Part shown: positions 49,963 to 57,973 of the stretch, in pieces
How the letters are laid out: each line of letters starts with the position of its first letter
Position numbering within the stretch: the first letter of the stretch is position 1
Source: Nocardia stercoris
GTDB taxonomy: Bacteria > Actinomycetota > Actinomycetes > Mycobacteriales > Mycobacteriaceae
Direction of reading: 5' to 3'
NCBI RefSeq assembly: GCF_003696265.1
Contig: NZ_RFFH01000014.1
Coordinates: 1-64,000 of the forward strand
DNA: 64,000 bases
Notes under the pieces: model-generated
Databases searched by the model: none
Seen by the model: the letters and a program-made list of their open reading frames with translations, nothing else
What the model was told of the DNA's origin: nothing
Program-made: the position numbers and the translations under genes

Positions 49963-50366
49963 TGCGGTCCTCCACCTTCCTCAGCAATCTTCCCGACGAC
50001 ATCGGCACAATTCGCGGTCCAGCACCGCAGCCATCCTCCCCCGCCGCCCCGGCATTCCCGTGGATCACGCCGCCGACATGACCTGCGCCCCGACCGAATG
50101 CGGGTCAAAACTGAAACAGGACGAGCAGTTCGTCGGCCGGTTAGCCGGGCACGGCGTTGCAGAGCTGTCATGGCGATCATGACCTCGGCGAGAGCAGGCC
50201 GAATCAAGTCGGCGCGCGGCACGGTCCGGCGAATTCTATTTCAGCGCAACCGAACACACCCGGGTCAGAAGTCGGCCACCCGATTCGGGTCTGGGCCTGT
50301 CCATCGAACCGCCTGGCGGCGTGGATAATTCACGCGAGCAACAATCACATGCCCGGAGGGCACGGA
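49963..50366. other. Intergenic region without a gene
   Basis: These 404 bases separate the DUF420-like gene (minus) from the unknown gene at 50367 (plus). Third-position bias is absent in all frames and no ribosome-binding site precedes a long frame. The AT-rich stretch at about 50225-50270 could hold a promoter for the next gene. Confidence 0.45.
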
Positions 50367-51158
50367 ATGTCCGACCCGCCGCGTAGCGTCAGCCCGGTGA
50401 GTTTGACAATGGATCCGGCCGAACGGCAGATCAGGACCTATAACTGCAAGTGCTGTGATGTTCCGGTCAACTGGACGTGGAATTTCGTCAGCCGGGACGG
50501 CAGCACCCATGCGGCCTATTACGCGAACAGCTACCACCACATCGGCCAGCCGCACGAAACCTGGATCGACGTCATCCTCGGCACCTGGGGCCAGAGCCAG
50601 TTCGATGATCATGTGACCTTCGGCTGCCGGGTCGGCCCGACCACGAACAGCGCCGAGCCCGGCGCGACATTGGTCCAGGCCTGCCTCGACGGTTCCGGCG
50701 GCCCGATGCACGGAACACTCTTGTCGCGCGAAGCCGCCCTGACCCATCCACGGCTGCAGGACTTCTGGTCCGTTGTGGACTTCGTCCTCGCAAACGATCC
50801 GACCGTCAACGCCCACCTGTACGGACCGGCCAGCGTGCGCGGTCACGAAGTACAACGCGGCATCCCCTGGCCGTATCCGGAGGGCGTGTTCCCCCAGCAC
50901 CTGGGAATGATCGTCCAGCGGACCATCATGGCCGGTACCGAGCCGGTCCGGGTCGTCACCCACTGGGCCGACGGCGACTGGACCGTCGCGGACGGCGTGA
51001 ACGACCCCAACGGCAACGCCGGAATCGCCTGCGTAGAACACCTACTGGCAGCAGACGAAACCTTCACCACGCTGGCCTCGATGCCCCCGGGCACCCAAGC
51101 CTTCCGCTCGAACCCGGGCGAACCATGGACCTTCGAGGCCCACACCTACGACGAGTAG
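50367..51158 (+). CDS. Protein of unknown function with N-terminal Cys cluster
   Basis: The 263-residue protein begins with a short polar leader followed by IRTYNCKCCDVPVNWTWNF, a cysteine cluster like that of small metal-binding families. The rest contains FDDHVTFGCRVGPTTNSAEPGATLVQACL and a C-terminal domain with HWADGDWTVADGVNDPNGNAGIACVEHLLAAD. No signal peptide or membrane helix is seen. The layout resembles two-domain immunity-type proteins, but this is a weak impression. The ATG at 50367 has GGAGGG seven bases upstream. The neighbouring region contains no toxin gene. Confidence 0.65.
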   Translation: MSDPPRSVSPVSLTMDPAERQIRTYNCKCCDVPVNWTWNFVSRDGSTHAAYYANSYHHIGQPHETWIDVILGTWGQSQFDDHVTFGCRVGPTTNSAEPGATLVQACLDGSGGPMHGTLLSREAALTHPRLQDFWSVVDFVLANDPTVNAHLYGPASVRGHEVQRGIPWPYPEGVFPQHLGMIVQRTIMAGTEPVRVVTHWADGDWTVADGVNDPNGNAGIACVEHLLAADETFTTLASMPPGTQAFRSNPGEPWTFEAHTYDE

Positions 51159-51911
51159 CTGTGGTGTCGATCGAGTCGAGTTGGGGTGGAACGACGTTCG
51201 TCAGATGCCGGAGAAGCTCGGCGCGCCCCAGGCCAGATGTCCGCGAGGTCCTCGGGGGCCGGTGTCAGCAACGCTTGCCCCGAAAACGGGATTGACCTGC
51301 ACGGCCGGTGGGGGCCTAACGCTCCACAACGCGAACACCCTGACGGCGGTCGGGCCACAGATCCGGGTCCGACCGGTCGGCACCCGCGTGGCGAGCAGGG
51401 TGCGATAGCGGCAGACGCCGCGCGGCAGCCCCGCGCTGTCCGAGTGACTGTGGATCGCTCGCACGGTGGCATGACAGAGCGTTCATCTGATCGATGCATG
51501 ACCCCCGCCCGTTGATCAGCGGGCGGGGGACCTGTGGCTGCCGTGCGGTGCGACGAACCGCAGCCGTGAAGCGGCGCCGCAGCTTGTACTCACTGACCCG
51601 GCAGCGTTGATCCCGGTTCGGGGAATGGCGATCTCATCTCGCGGTGGTGCGGCGGGTGTCGATGTCGTAGTGAACTCCAGCGTCACCGCTACTGGGCCGG
51701 AATCGTCAGGAGATCAGTAGGGCCTGTGCCAGCTCGGGCGGAACCCATCGCCCGCTGCGCGATCCTGACACCCGCGCCGACGACTGCTCCATCCGCTGTC
51801 GGTGCCGCGGCGACACAGTAGGTGGTCGCGATCGAGAATCTCACCATCGGATTGCGGTAGGCAGGGGCAAAGGGCGATAGCCGGCCATGCCGCTGCCCGT
51901 GGGATAGTTCA
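51159..51911. other. Non-coding or decayed region with a strong hairpin
   Basis: This 753-base stretch has shifting composition and no frame with convincing coding bias or a good start; translations in all frames look random. It holds the hairpin at 51502-51529. It may be remnant DNA from an earlier insertion, but I see no recognisable transposase or phage fragment. Confidence 0.5.
51502..51529. terminator. Strong 10-bp hairpin
   Basis: CCCCCGCCCG (51502-51511) pairs perfectly with CGGGCGGGGG (51520-51529) around the 8-base loop TTGATCAG. It could terminate the unknown gene at 50367-51158 from the left, or the DUF5994 gene from the right. There is no T run. Confidence 0.5.
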
Positions 51912-52388
51912 TCATTGCGGCTGGTCGACGCCGGTGCCTACGGCTGTGCGCATCTGCGAGTGGGCGACGTCTGCAGTCATGGCGGGGCTGATCACCAGCA
52001 ATCGAAGCGGCCGATCATGTGGGCCGAAGACATACATCACCCGGGGTGGCTGATCCGGAAGCGATCCGGTGACCTCGATCCCGTCGGGAGCGTCGATGCG
52101 GCGTTGAGACCGGCTCAGCGCATTCCAGTCGAAGCTGACCCGGGTGGTCGCACCCAGTCGCGGGGCGAGGACGGTGACCAAGTCGTGCAGTTCGCTGGTG
52201 AGATTGTCGGTTCTGGGCCACCAAGCACCGTCGACGCCGCCGGATTCCTCGTCACCCTCGCGCAGCAGCAGTCGCGGTGTTCTTGTCGGCGTGTCGAATG
52301 GTTGCCCACCGTCGGCGCCGGCCTGGAATCGGCCCAGACCGCGGTCGGCGGCGGCAGCGCCTCTGTACTGCGGCGGGTTCTGTGTCAT
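51912..52388 (-). CDS. DUF5994-like protein
   Basis: The 158-residue protein matches the actinobacterial DUF5994 pattern: TPRLLLREGDEESGGVDGAWWPRTDNLTSELHDLVTVLAPRLGATTRVSF, followed by the strand-rich RRIDAPDGIEVTGSLPDQPPRVMYVFGPHDRPLRLLVI. Function is unknown. The lower GC content and variable third-position bias suggest a later acquisition than the core genes. The ATG at 52388 has a G-rich stretch seven bases upstream. The small gene at 52390-52575 lies directly upstream in the same direction (one base between stop and start), so they form an operon. Confidence 0.78.
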   Translation of the reverse strand: MTQNPPQYRGAAAADRGLGRFQAGADGGQPFDTPTRTPRLLLREGDEESGGVDGAWWPRTDNLTSELHDLVTVLAPRLGATTRVSFDWNALSRSQRRIDAPDGIEVTGSLPDQPPRVMYVFGPHDRPLRLLVISPAMTADVAHSQMRTAVGTGVDQPQ

Positions 52389-52389
52389 G

Positions 52390-52575
52390 TCAAGCCCCCG
52401 CTCGGGCCGGGGATCCCGCGCATGACGCCTTTGCCGGGTTCAGCTCCTCGAGATGTCCGCCCTCGTCGTCCCAGCGGCGCAACGCGGCCTCGCTCTGGGT
52501 GTCATCGAGAGTGTCACGCGGGCCGGCGAGGCGTGAAGATCGTTCCTGGCGGATCGGCTCGTGTTGTCGCGTCAT
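52390..52575 (-). CDS. Small protein of 61 residues upstream of the DUF5994 gene
   Basis: The frame starts at ATG 52575, seven bases after an AGGAG ribosome-binding site (52583-52587). The protein is polar and has the helical core DTQSEAALRRWDDEGGHLEEL. No domain is recognised, but short proteins with an LRRW-type core are often beside DUF5994 genes in actinobacteria, as far as I recall. A strong hairpin lies just upstream of the ribosome-binding site. Confidence 0.6.
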   Translation of the reverse strand: MTRQHEPIRQERSSRLAGPRDTLDDTQSEAALRRWDDEGGHLEELNPAKASCAGSPARAGA

Positions 52576-52591
52576 CACGACGCTCCTGACC

Positions 52592-52610
52592 GGGGCCGCG
52601 TAGCGGCCCC
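52592..52610 (-). promoter_or_regulatory. Perfect leader hairpin upstream of the small DUF5994-operon gene
   Basis: GGGGCCGC (52592-52599) pairs with GCGGCCCC (52603-52610) over a 3-base loop. In the minus-strand transcript it ends four bases before the AGGAG ribosome-binding site. It could affect translation start or mark a terminator for plus-strand transcription (TGTTTC follows). Confidence 0.5.
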
Positions 52611-52777
52611 TGTTTCATTCGCCGGGCGACGACCAGACCACGGGTGATCTCGTACGAAAAGCCCCCGACACCTTCATCCTACCCACCGAGTACACACCGG
52701 CGCCCGACGTCTGTGCATGGACAGTGACTTGGAGCCGGCGCGGCCGCTTGGCCGGGTGTTCGCGCAACGAGAGCTTG

Positions 52778-52849
52778 TGGACGCAGAGGGGATCGAACCC
52801 CCGACCGCTGGTGTGTAAAACCAGAGCTCTACCGCTGAGCTATACGTCC
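52778..52849 (-). tRNA. tRNA-Val (anticodon TAC)
   Basis: The 72-base minus-strand sequence folds as a cloverleaf: acceptor GGACGTA/TGCGTCC, D arm AGCTCAGCGGTAGAGCT, anticodon stem CTGGT/ACCAG with loop TTTACAC (anticodon UAC, valine), and T arm with TTCGATC. The discriminator base is A. The CCA end is not encoded. It marks the return to conserved core gene order. No duplicated 3'-end (attachment site) is visible in the window. Confidence 0.95.
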
Positions 52850-52904
52850 GGGTGTCGGTGCCGGGTGAGCGGCTACCTGACGGGTGTCGCTGTGCGGCGA
52901 CGGG

Positions 52905-53369
52905 TTACGAATCTAACGCAGCGAGGGCTTTCTCCCAAGCTGCCTGGTCACGGGGCTCGCCGGGGCCGTTCATTTCGGCGAAGCGGATGATTCCGGTCTT
53001 GTCCACGACGAAGGTGCCGCGGTTGGGGATGCCGCTGTGGTCGTTGAAGACACCGTAGTTCTGGGCGACGGCGCCGTGCGGCCAGAAGTCGGACAGCAGC
53101 GGGAAGGTGTAGCCGTGTTCGGCGGCCCAGATCTTGTGGGTGGGCGGCGGACCGACCGAGATCGCGAGAATCTCCGAGTTGTCGTTCTGGAACCGGTCCA
53201 GGGAATCCCGGACACGGTGCAGCTCACCCTGGCAGATGCCGGTGAAGGCGAGCGGATAGAACACCAGCAGAACGTTCTTGCGGCCCAGGTAGTCCGAGAG
53301 CCGGACCTCCTGGTTGTTCTGGTCCTTCAGCGTGAAATCAGGCGCGACTGTACCCACGTCGAGCGGCAT
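52905..53369 (-). CDS. ahpE: 1-Cys peroxiredoxin AhpE
   Basis: The 154-residue peroxiredoxin has the peroxidatic Cys46 in PLAFTGICQGEL and the conserved Thr43; there is no second (resolving) cysteine, as in the AhpE group. It reduces hydroperoxides and peroxynitrite, with mycoredoxin or mycothiol as likely reductants. It corresponds to Rv2238c. The ATG at 53369 gives the normal MPLDVGTVAPDFTLKDQ start. It is followed downstream by the tRNA on the same strand. Confidence 0.95.
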   Translation of the reverse strand: MPLDVGTVAPDFTLKDQNNQEVRLSDYLGRKNVLLVFYPLAFTGICQGELHRVRDSLDRFQNDNSEILAISVGPPPTHKIWAAEHGYTFPLLSDFWPHGAVAQNYGVFNDHSGIPNRGTFVVDKTGIIRFAEMNGPGEPRDQAAWEKALAALDS

Positions 53370-53468
53370 GCGCGGTCCTCCTGGAATCGATGGCGGCCGA
53401 GCATGCCGGCCCTCGCCGAAACCCTAGCCGGGCCGGCTGTCAGCTCTGTCCGGCGGGTGGGTGCCCGC

Positions 53469-53891
53469 TCAGCGCTGCTTGGACGGAGTCTTCGGCTGAA
53501 CCAGCCTGCTGCCGCTCCAGCCACCGAGATTGACCGCGGAGGTTTGCGTGAGACCGGCCGGAGTCGCCGATTCGGCGATCTCGCTCGGGTCCACGTGGCC
53601 CGGCTGCCCGGTCTTCGGCGTCAGCACCCACACGAAGCCGTCGTCGGCTAGCGGGGTGATGACATCCATCAGCTCGTCGACCAAGTCGCCGTCGCCGTCT
53701 CGCCACCACAGCACCACGACGTCGACCACCTCGTCGGTGTCTTCGTCGAGCATCTCGGAGCCGATGGCCTCCTCGATCACTGCCCGCAGGTCGTCGTCGG
53801 TGTCGTCGTCCCAGCCCAGCTCCTGTACAGCCATGCCGTGCGTGATGCCAAGCTTCTCTGCGATGTTCTGCGCGTCCGCCGCGGCGCCCAC
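53469..53891 (-). CDS. DUF3052 family protein (Rv2239c-type)
   Basis: The 140-residue acidic protein matches the conserved actinobacterial DUF3052 family. LGITHGMAVQELGWDDDTDDDLRAVIEEAIGSEML and VVLWWRDGDGDLVDELMDVI are the conserved parts, and the last 30 residues are variable. Function is unknown. It lies 99 bases upstream of ahpE on the same strand, as in M. tuberculosis. Confidence 0.92.
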   Translation of the reverse strand: MGAAADAQNIAEKLGITHGMAVQELGWDDDTDDDLRAVIEEAIGSEMLDEDTDEVVDVVVLWWRDGDGDLVDELMDVITPLADDGFVWVLTPKTGQPGHVDPSEIAESATPAGLTQTSAVNLGGWSGSRLVQPKTPSKQR

Positions 53892-54007
53892 GGTGGTGTC
53901 CTCCTCAACTCCGACAACAGGTAGTGCAAGCGAACATGGTTATGCGCTCCAGCGCAAGCCGATCCGCCCAAATATCTACCGAAATGTCGCGGCTGGCCGT
54001 TCCTGGG

Positions 54008-54568
54008 CTACTTGGGTGGGCAGGCGGCGCGGACTGCGTTGAGCGCGTCGTTGACTCGCTGACTGGCGTCGTTCAGCGGCCCGACCGGCGCGGTGTGATT
54101 CATCTTCCCGGATTCGTCGGCGAGCGCGCGGGCGGCGTTCACATAGTCCACGAGTTTCTGGTGCAGGTCCGGCGTGAGCGCGGCACCCGAATCGGTGTAG
54201 CGGGTCTCGACGGTGCGTGCGGCGTCCTGCAGGGTCTGGACGGCGGCGTCGCGCTTGTCGTCTTGGTCGGGTGCGTTGTTGTCGTGCGCGGACACGAAGT
54301 CGTTGAATTTGGTCACCGCCGGACCGGTGGTGCCGCGGAACGGATCGCAGTTGTCCGCCACCGCCTTGTCCGCTGCCGCGGCCGCTTTCGACGACGACGC
54401 CGCCGCGGACGACGAGGCGGCCTCCGACCGGTAAGCGGCAGCCACTGCGGGGTCGACGGTCGCCGTCCCCGCCACCGAGTGCGCGCAACCCGCGACGACG
54501 AGACCGACGGTCACGGCCAGTCCCGCACAGGCCGGGCCCGCCCAGCGCGAGCTCCGCAGTACTCCCAT
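54008..54568 (-). CDS. Lipoprotein (Rv2240c-like)
   Basis: The 186-residue protein has a lipoprotein signal: basic start, hydrophobic core and the lipobox LVVAGC at about residue 27. The mature part contains an Ala/Ser-rich helical stretch and a helical domain around FRGTTGPAVTKFNDFVSAHDNN and DLHQKLVDYVNAARALADESGK. Role unknown. The ATG at 54568 has GGAGGGG three to five bases upstream. It is divergent from aceE and matches the Rv2240c position. Confidence 0.85.
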   Translation of the reverse strand: MGVLRSSRWAGPACAGLAVTVGLVVAGCAHSVAGTATVDPAVAAAYRSEAASSSAAASSSKAAAAADKAVADNCDPFRGTTGPAVTKFNDFVSAHDNNAPDQDDKRDAAVQTLQDAARTVETRYTDSGAALTPDLHQKLVDYVNAARALADESGKMNHTAPVGPLNDASQRVNDALNAVRAACPPK

Positions 54569-54911
54569 TGTCCCCTCCGACTTCGACACGATCGACCGTT
54601 GGTTCTCGGCGCCGGACCCGACGGCGGGGCCTTGCGGCGCCGTGGTCTGCCAAGCGCACGGTACTGGATTGCCGACAGCGATGGTGACCTGGGACGCACC
54701 ATGGCTGACGAACGCCGGAACCCGGGCCCGAAGCCGGGCTCCGGATGATACTGCCGAGTTGCCGACTCCGAGGGTGACCTGGGATGCGAGATGGGACAGG
54801 ATGAGAGTTGCGTCCCGAACCCGGGAGCGACGGACGGCCCCCTCACCTGCGGGACCGACCGGGGTTGTTAGAGCCACCGCTTGTCCACCCCCTGCACGAG
54901 GAGCATTGATT
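54569..54911. repeat. aceE upstream region with a direct repeat pair
   Basis: In this 343-base gap two imperfect copies of about 30 bases lie 90 bases apart (54668-54700 and 54758-54790). They share TTGCCGA, then GGTGACCTGGGA. The spacing is a multiple of three, so both open frames across the region show a repeated short peptide, but I do not regard either frame as a gene. The promoters of the lipoprotein and aceE genes must lie here. Confidence 0.6.
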
Positions 54912-57788
54912 TTGACCGACCTGATGCACCCGACATCGAGTTCCACCACCAACGGCGCCGGCGGCACAGTTCCGGACCAGACGCGGCCGGCCGGCGGGCG
55001 AGTCCGCGTCATCCGTGAGGGGGTGGCCTCCTATCTCCCGGACATCGACCCGGAGGAGACCAGTGAATGGCTGGAGTCCTTCGACGAGATGGTCGAGCGG
55101 GAAGGCCCCGGCCGCGCCCGATACCTGATGCTGCGCCTGCTGGAACGCGCCGGGGAACGCCACGTGGCGATCCCGTCGCTGACCTCCACCGACTACGTCA
55201 ACACGATCCCCACCGAGAACGAGCCGTGGTTCCCCGGCGACGAAGAGGTCGAGCGCCGCTTCCGCGCCTGGATCCGCTGGAACGCCGCGGTCATGGTGCA
55301 CCGCGCGCAGCGTCCGGGAATCGGTGTGGGCGGACACATTTCGACCTACGCGTCGTCCGCGGCGCTCTACGAGGTGGGTTTCAACCACTTCTTCCGCGGC
55401 AAGGACCACTCCGGCGGCGGCGACCAGATCTTCATCCAGGGCCACGCCTCCCCCGGCATCTACGCCCGGGCCTACCTCGAGGGCCGGCTGTCCACCGACC
55501 AGCTCGACGGCTTCCGGCAGGAGTACAGCCACGGCGGCCTGGGCCACGGCCTGTCGTCGTATCCGCACCCGCGGCTGATGCCGAACTTCTGGGAATTCCC
55601 GACCGTGTCCATGGGTCTGGGCCCGATGAACGCGATCTATCAGGCGCGGTTCAACCACTACCTGCACGACCGTGGCATCAAGGACACCTCCGACCAGCAC
55701 GTGTGGGCGTTCCTGGGCGACGGCGAGATGGACGAGCCGGAATCGCGCGGCCTGATCCAGGTCGCCGCCAACGAGGCCTTGGACAACCTGACCTTCGTGA
55801 TCAACTGCAACCTGCAGCGGCTCGACGGCCCGGTGCGCGGCAACGGCAAGATCATCCAGGAGCTGGAGTCCTTCTTCCGGGGCGCCGGCTGGAACGTCAT
55901 CAAGGTCATCTGGGGCCGTGAGTGGGACAACCTGCTCGGCGCCGACCGCGACGGCGCGCTGGTGAACCTGATGAACAGCACTCCCGACGGCGACTACCAG
56001 ACCTACAAGGCCAACGACGGCGCGTACGTGCGTGAGCACTTCTTCGGCCGCGACCCGCGGACCAAGGAACTGGTGAAAGGCCTGTCGGACCAACAGATCT
56101 GGAACCTCAAGCGCGGCGGCCACGACTACCGCAAGATCTACGCCGCCTACGCGGCCGCCATGGCCCACCAGGGCCAGCCGACGGTGATCCTGGCCAAGAC
56201 GATCAAGGGTTACGGCCTCGGCAAGCACTTCGAGGCGCGCAACGCCACCCACCAGATGAAGAAGATGACGCTGGAGGACCTCAAGGCCTTCCGCGACGTC
56301 CAGCGCATCCCGGTGACCGACGCGCAGCTCGAGGCGAATCCGTATCTGCCGCCGTACTACCACCCCGGCATGGACACGCCCGAGATCCAGTACCTGCTGG
56401 ACCGCCGCCGCAGCCTCGGTGGTTTCGTCCCGCAGCGCCGGACCCAGGCCGTCCCGCTGCAGCTACCGGGTGACGAGCCCTACCGCTCGGTGCGCAAGGG
56501 TTCGGGCAAGCAGAACGTCGCCACCACGATGGCTTTCGTGCGCTTGCTCAAGGAACTGTTGCGGGACAAGGAGATCGGCAAGCGCCTGGTCCCGATCATC
56601 CCCGACGAGGCCCGTACCTTCGGCATGGACTCCTGGTTCCCGTCGCTGAAGATCTACAACCGGCTGGGTCAGCTGTACACCTCGGTGGACGCCGAACTCA
56701 TGCTCGCCTACAAGGAGAGCACCGCCGGGCAGATCCTGCACGAGGGCATCAACGAGGCCGGTTCCACCGCATCGTTCACCGCGGTCGGCACCTCGTACGC
56801 CACACACGGCGAGCCGATGATCCCGCTGTACATCTTCTATTCGATGTTCGGTTTCCAGCGCACCGGCGACGGCCTGTGGGCCGCGGCCGACCAGCTGGCC
56901 CGTGGTTTCGTACTGGGCGCCACCGCCGGCCGCACCACGCTGACCGGAGAAGGCCTGCAGCACAACGACGGTCACTCGCTGCTGCTGGCGTCGACGAATC
57001 CGGCTGTGGTGGCCTACGATCCGGCGTTCTCGTTCGAGATCGCGCACATCGTGCGGGACGGCCTGCGCCGCATGTACGGCGGCGGGCAGCCGACGCCGGA
57101 CGCCACGGTGCTGCCGGGCATGCAGGCCCACCCGGGTCTGGGCGAGTTCGGCGGGGAGAACATCTTCTACTACATCACCCTCTACAACGAGCCGTATCAG
57201 CAGCCGGCCGAGCCGGACGACCTCGACGTCGACGGCCTGCTGCGCGGGATCTACCGCTACCGCCGCGGTGGCGAGGGCGCGGTGCGCGCGCAGCTGCTGG
57301 TGTCCGGTGTGACGGTGCCGGCCGGTCTGCGCGCGCAGGAGCTGCTCGCCGAATGGGGTGTGGCCGCGGACGTCTGGTCGGTCACCTCCTACAGCGAGCT
57401 GCGCCGGGAGGCGCTGGCCGGCGACATCGAGGCGCTGCGGGCCCCGGGCGCCACGCCCGCGGTCCCGTACGTGACCGAGGCGCTGTCAGCTGGGACGGGC
57501 CCGTTCGTGGCGGCCTCGGACTGGATGCGCTCGGTCGCCGAGCAGATCCGGCCGTGGGTGCCGGGCGACTACGTCACCCTGGGCACCGACGGGTTCGGTT
57601 TCTCCGACACCCGCCCGGCCGCCCGCCGGGTGTTCAACGTCGACGCCGAGTCGATCACGGTGGCGGCGCTGGCCGCGCTGGGGCGGGCGGGCACGATCCC
57701 GGCCGCGAAGGCCGCCGAGGCCGCGCAGCGGTACCGCATCGACGACGTGGACGCCGCACCTCGCTACGACGGGGACGACGCGGAGTAA
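54912..57788 (+). CDS. aceE: Pyruvate dehydrogenase E1 component (homodimeric type)
   Basis: The 958-residue enzyme is the thiamine-diphosphate-dependent decarboxylase of the pyruvate dehydrogenase complex. The core begins VRVIREGVASYLPDIDPEETSEWLESFD, nearly as in mycobacteria. The ThDP/Mg site is in LGDGEMDEPESRGLIQVAANEALDNL; the N-terminal region has HISTYASSAALYEVGFNHFFRG. The C-terminal domain is complete. The TTG at 54912 has GAGGAG eight bases upstream; the ATG at 54924 is an alternative. It corresponds to Rv2241 and feeds acetyl-CoA to the adjacent fatty-acid genes. Confidence 0.96.
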   Translation: MTDLMHPTSSSTTNGAGGTVPDQTRPAGGRVRVIREGVASYLPDIDPEETSEWLESFDEMVEREGPGRARYLMLRLLERAGERHVAIPSLTSTDYVNTIPTENEPWFPGDEEVERRFRAWIRWNAAVMVHRAQRPGIGVGGHISTYASSAALYEVGFNHFFRGKDHSGGGDQIFIQGHASPGIYARAYLEGRLSTDQLDGFRQEYSHGGLGHGLSSYPHPRLMPNFWEFPTVSMGLGPMNAIYQARFNHYLHDRGIKDTSDQHVWAFLGDGEMDEPESRGLIQVAANEALDNLTFVINCNLQRLDGPVRGNGKIIQELESFFRGAGWNVIKVIWGREWDNLLGADRDGALVNLMNSTPDGDYQTYKANDGAYVREHFFGRDPRTKELVKGLSDQQIWNLKRGGHDYRKIYAAYAAAMAHQGQPTVILAKTIKGYGLGKHFEARNATHQMKKMTLEDLKAFRDVQRIPVTDAQLEANPYLPPYYHPGMDTPEIQYLLDRRRSLGGFVPQRRTQAVPLQLPGDEPYRSVRKGSGKQNVATTMAFVRLLKELLRDKEIGKRLVPIIPDEARTFGMDSWFPSLKIYNRLGQLYTSVDAELMLAYKESTAGQILHEGINEAGSTASFTAVGTSYATHGEPMIPLYIFYSMFGFQRTGDGLWAAADQLARGFVLGATAGRTTLTGEGLQHNDGHSLLLASTNPAVVAYDPAFSFEIAHIVRDGLRRMYGGGQPTPDATVLPGMQAHPGLGEFGGENIFYYITLYNEPYQQPAEPDDLDVDGLLRGIYRYRRGGEGAVRAQLLVSGVTVPAGLRAQELLAEWGVAADVWSVTSYSELRREALAGDIEALRAPGATPAVPYVTEALSAGTGPFVAASDWMRSVAEQIRPWVPGDYVTLGTDGFGFSDTRPAARRVFNVDAESITVAALAALGRAGTIPAAKAAEAAQRYRIDDVDAAPRYDGDDAE

Positions 57789-57807
57789 CGCTCCCGCGGC
57801 CCGAACC

Positions 57808-57858
57808 ACCGGCGCCGCCGGGTAGTCGCCCATGGGCGGCCTGCCCGGCGGCGCCGGT
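57808..57858 (+). terminator. Terminator after aceE
   Basis: A perfect 15-bp inverted repeat (ACCGGCGCCGCCGGG at 57808-57822 with 57844-57858) has inner pairing in its loop (GCCCATGGGC) and is followed by TTCGTTT. It lies 19 bases after the aceE stop. Confidence 0.75.
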
Positions 57859-57973
57859 TTCGTTTCCCACCGGCGCCGCCGCGCCCGCGCCGATACCGGT
57901 TTCGCCGGTCCCCACCACGCCCGGGTATCCGGGGTCCAGCGCAGCATCCGGCCAGTAGGGGCAGAATCGCAGG

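Noticed and set aside
51186..51515. Plus-strand frame of 109 codons after the unknown gene
   Set aside because: No ribosome-binding site and random composition; it also runs into the hairpin at 51502.
52778..52849. tRNA-Val as attachment site of an integrative element
   Set aside because: No integrase gene and no second copy of the tRNA 3' end could be found by eye in the window.
54642..54911. N-terminal extension of aceE upstream of the TTG start
   Set aside because: The extension translates the intergenic repeats; the GAGGAG site and similarity to mycobacterial AceE begin at 54912.
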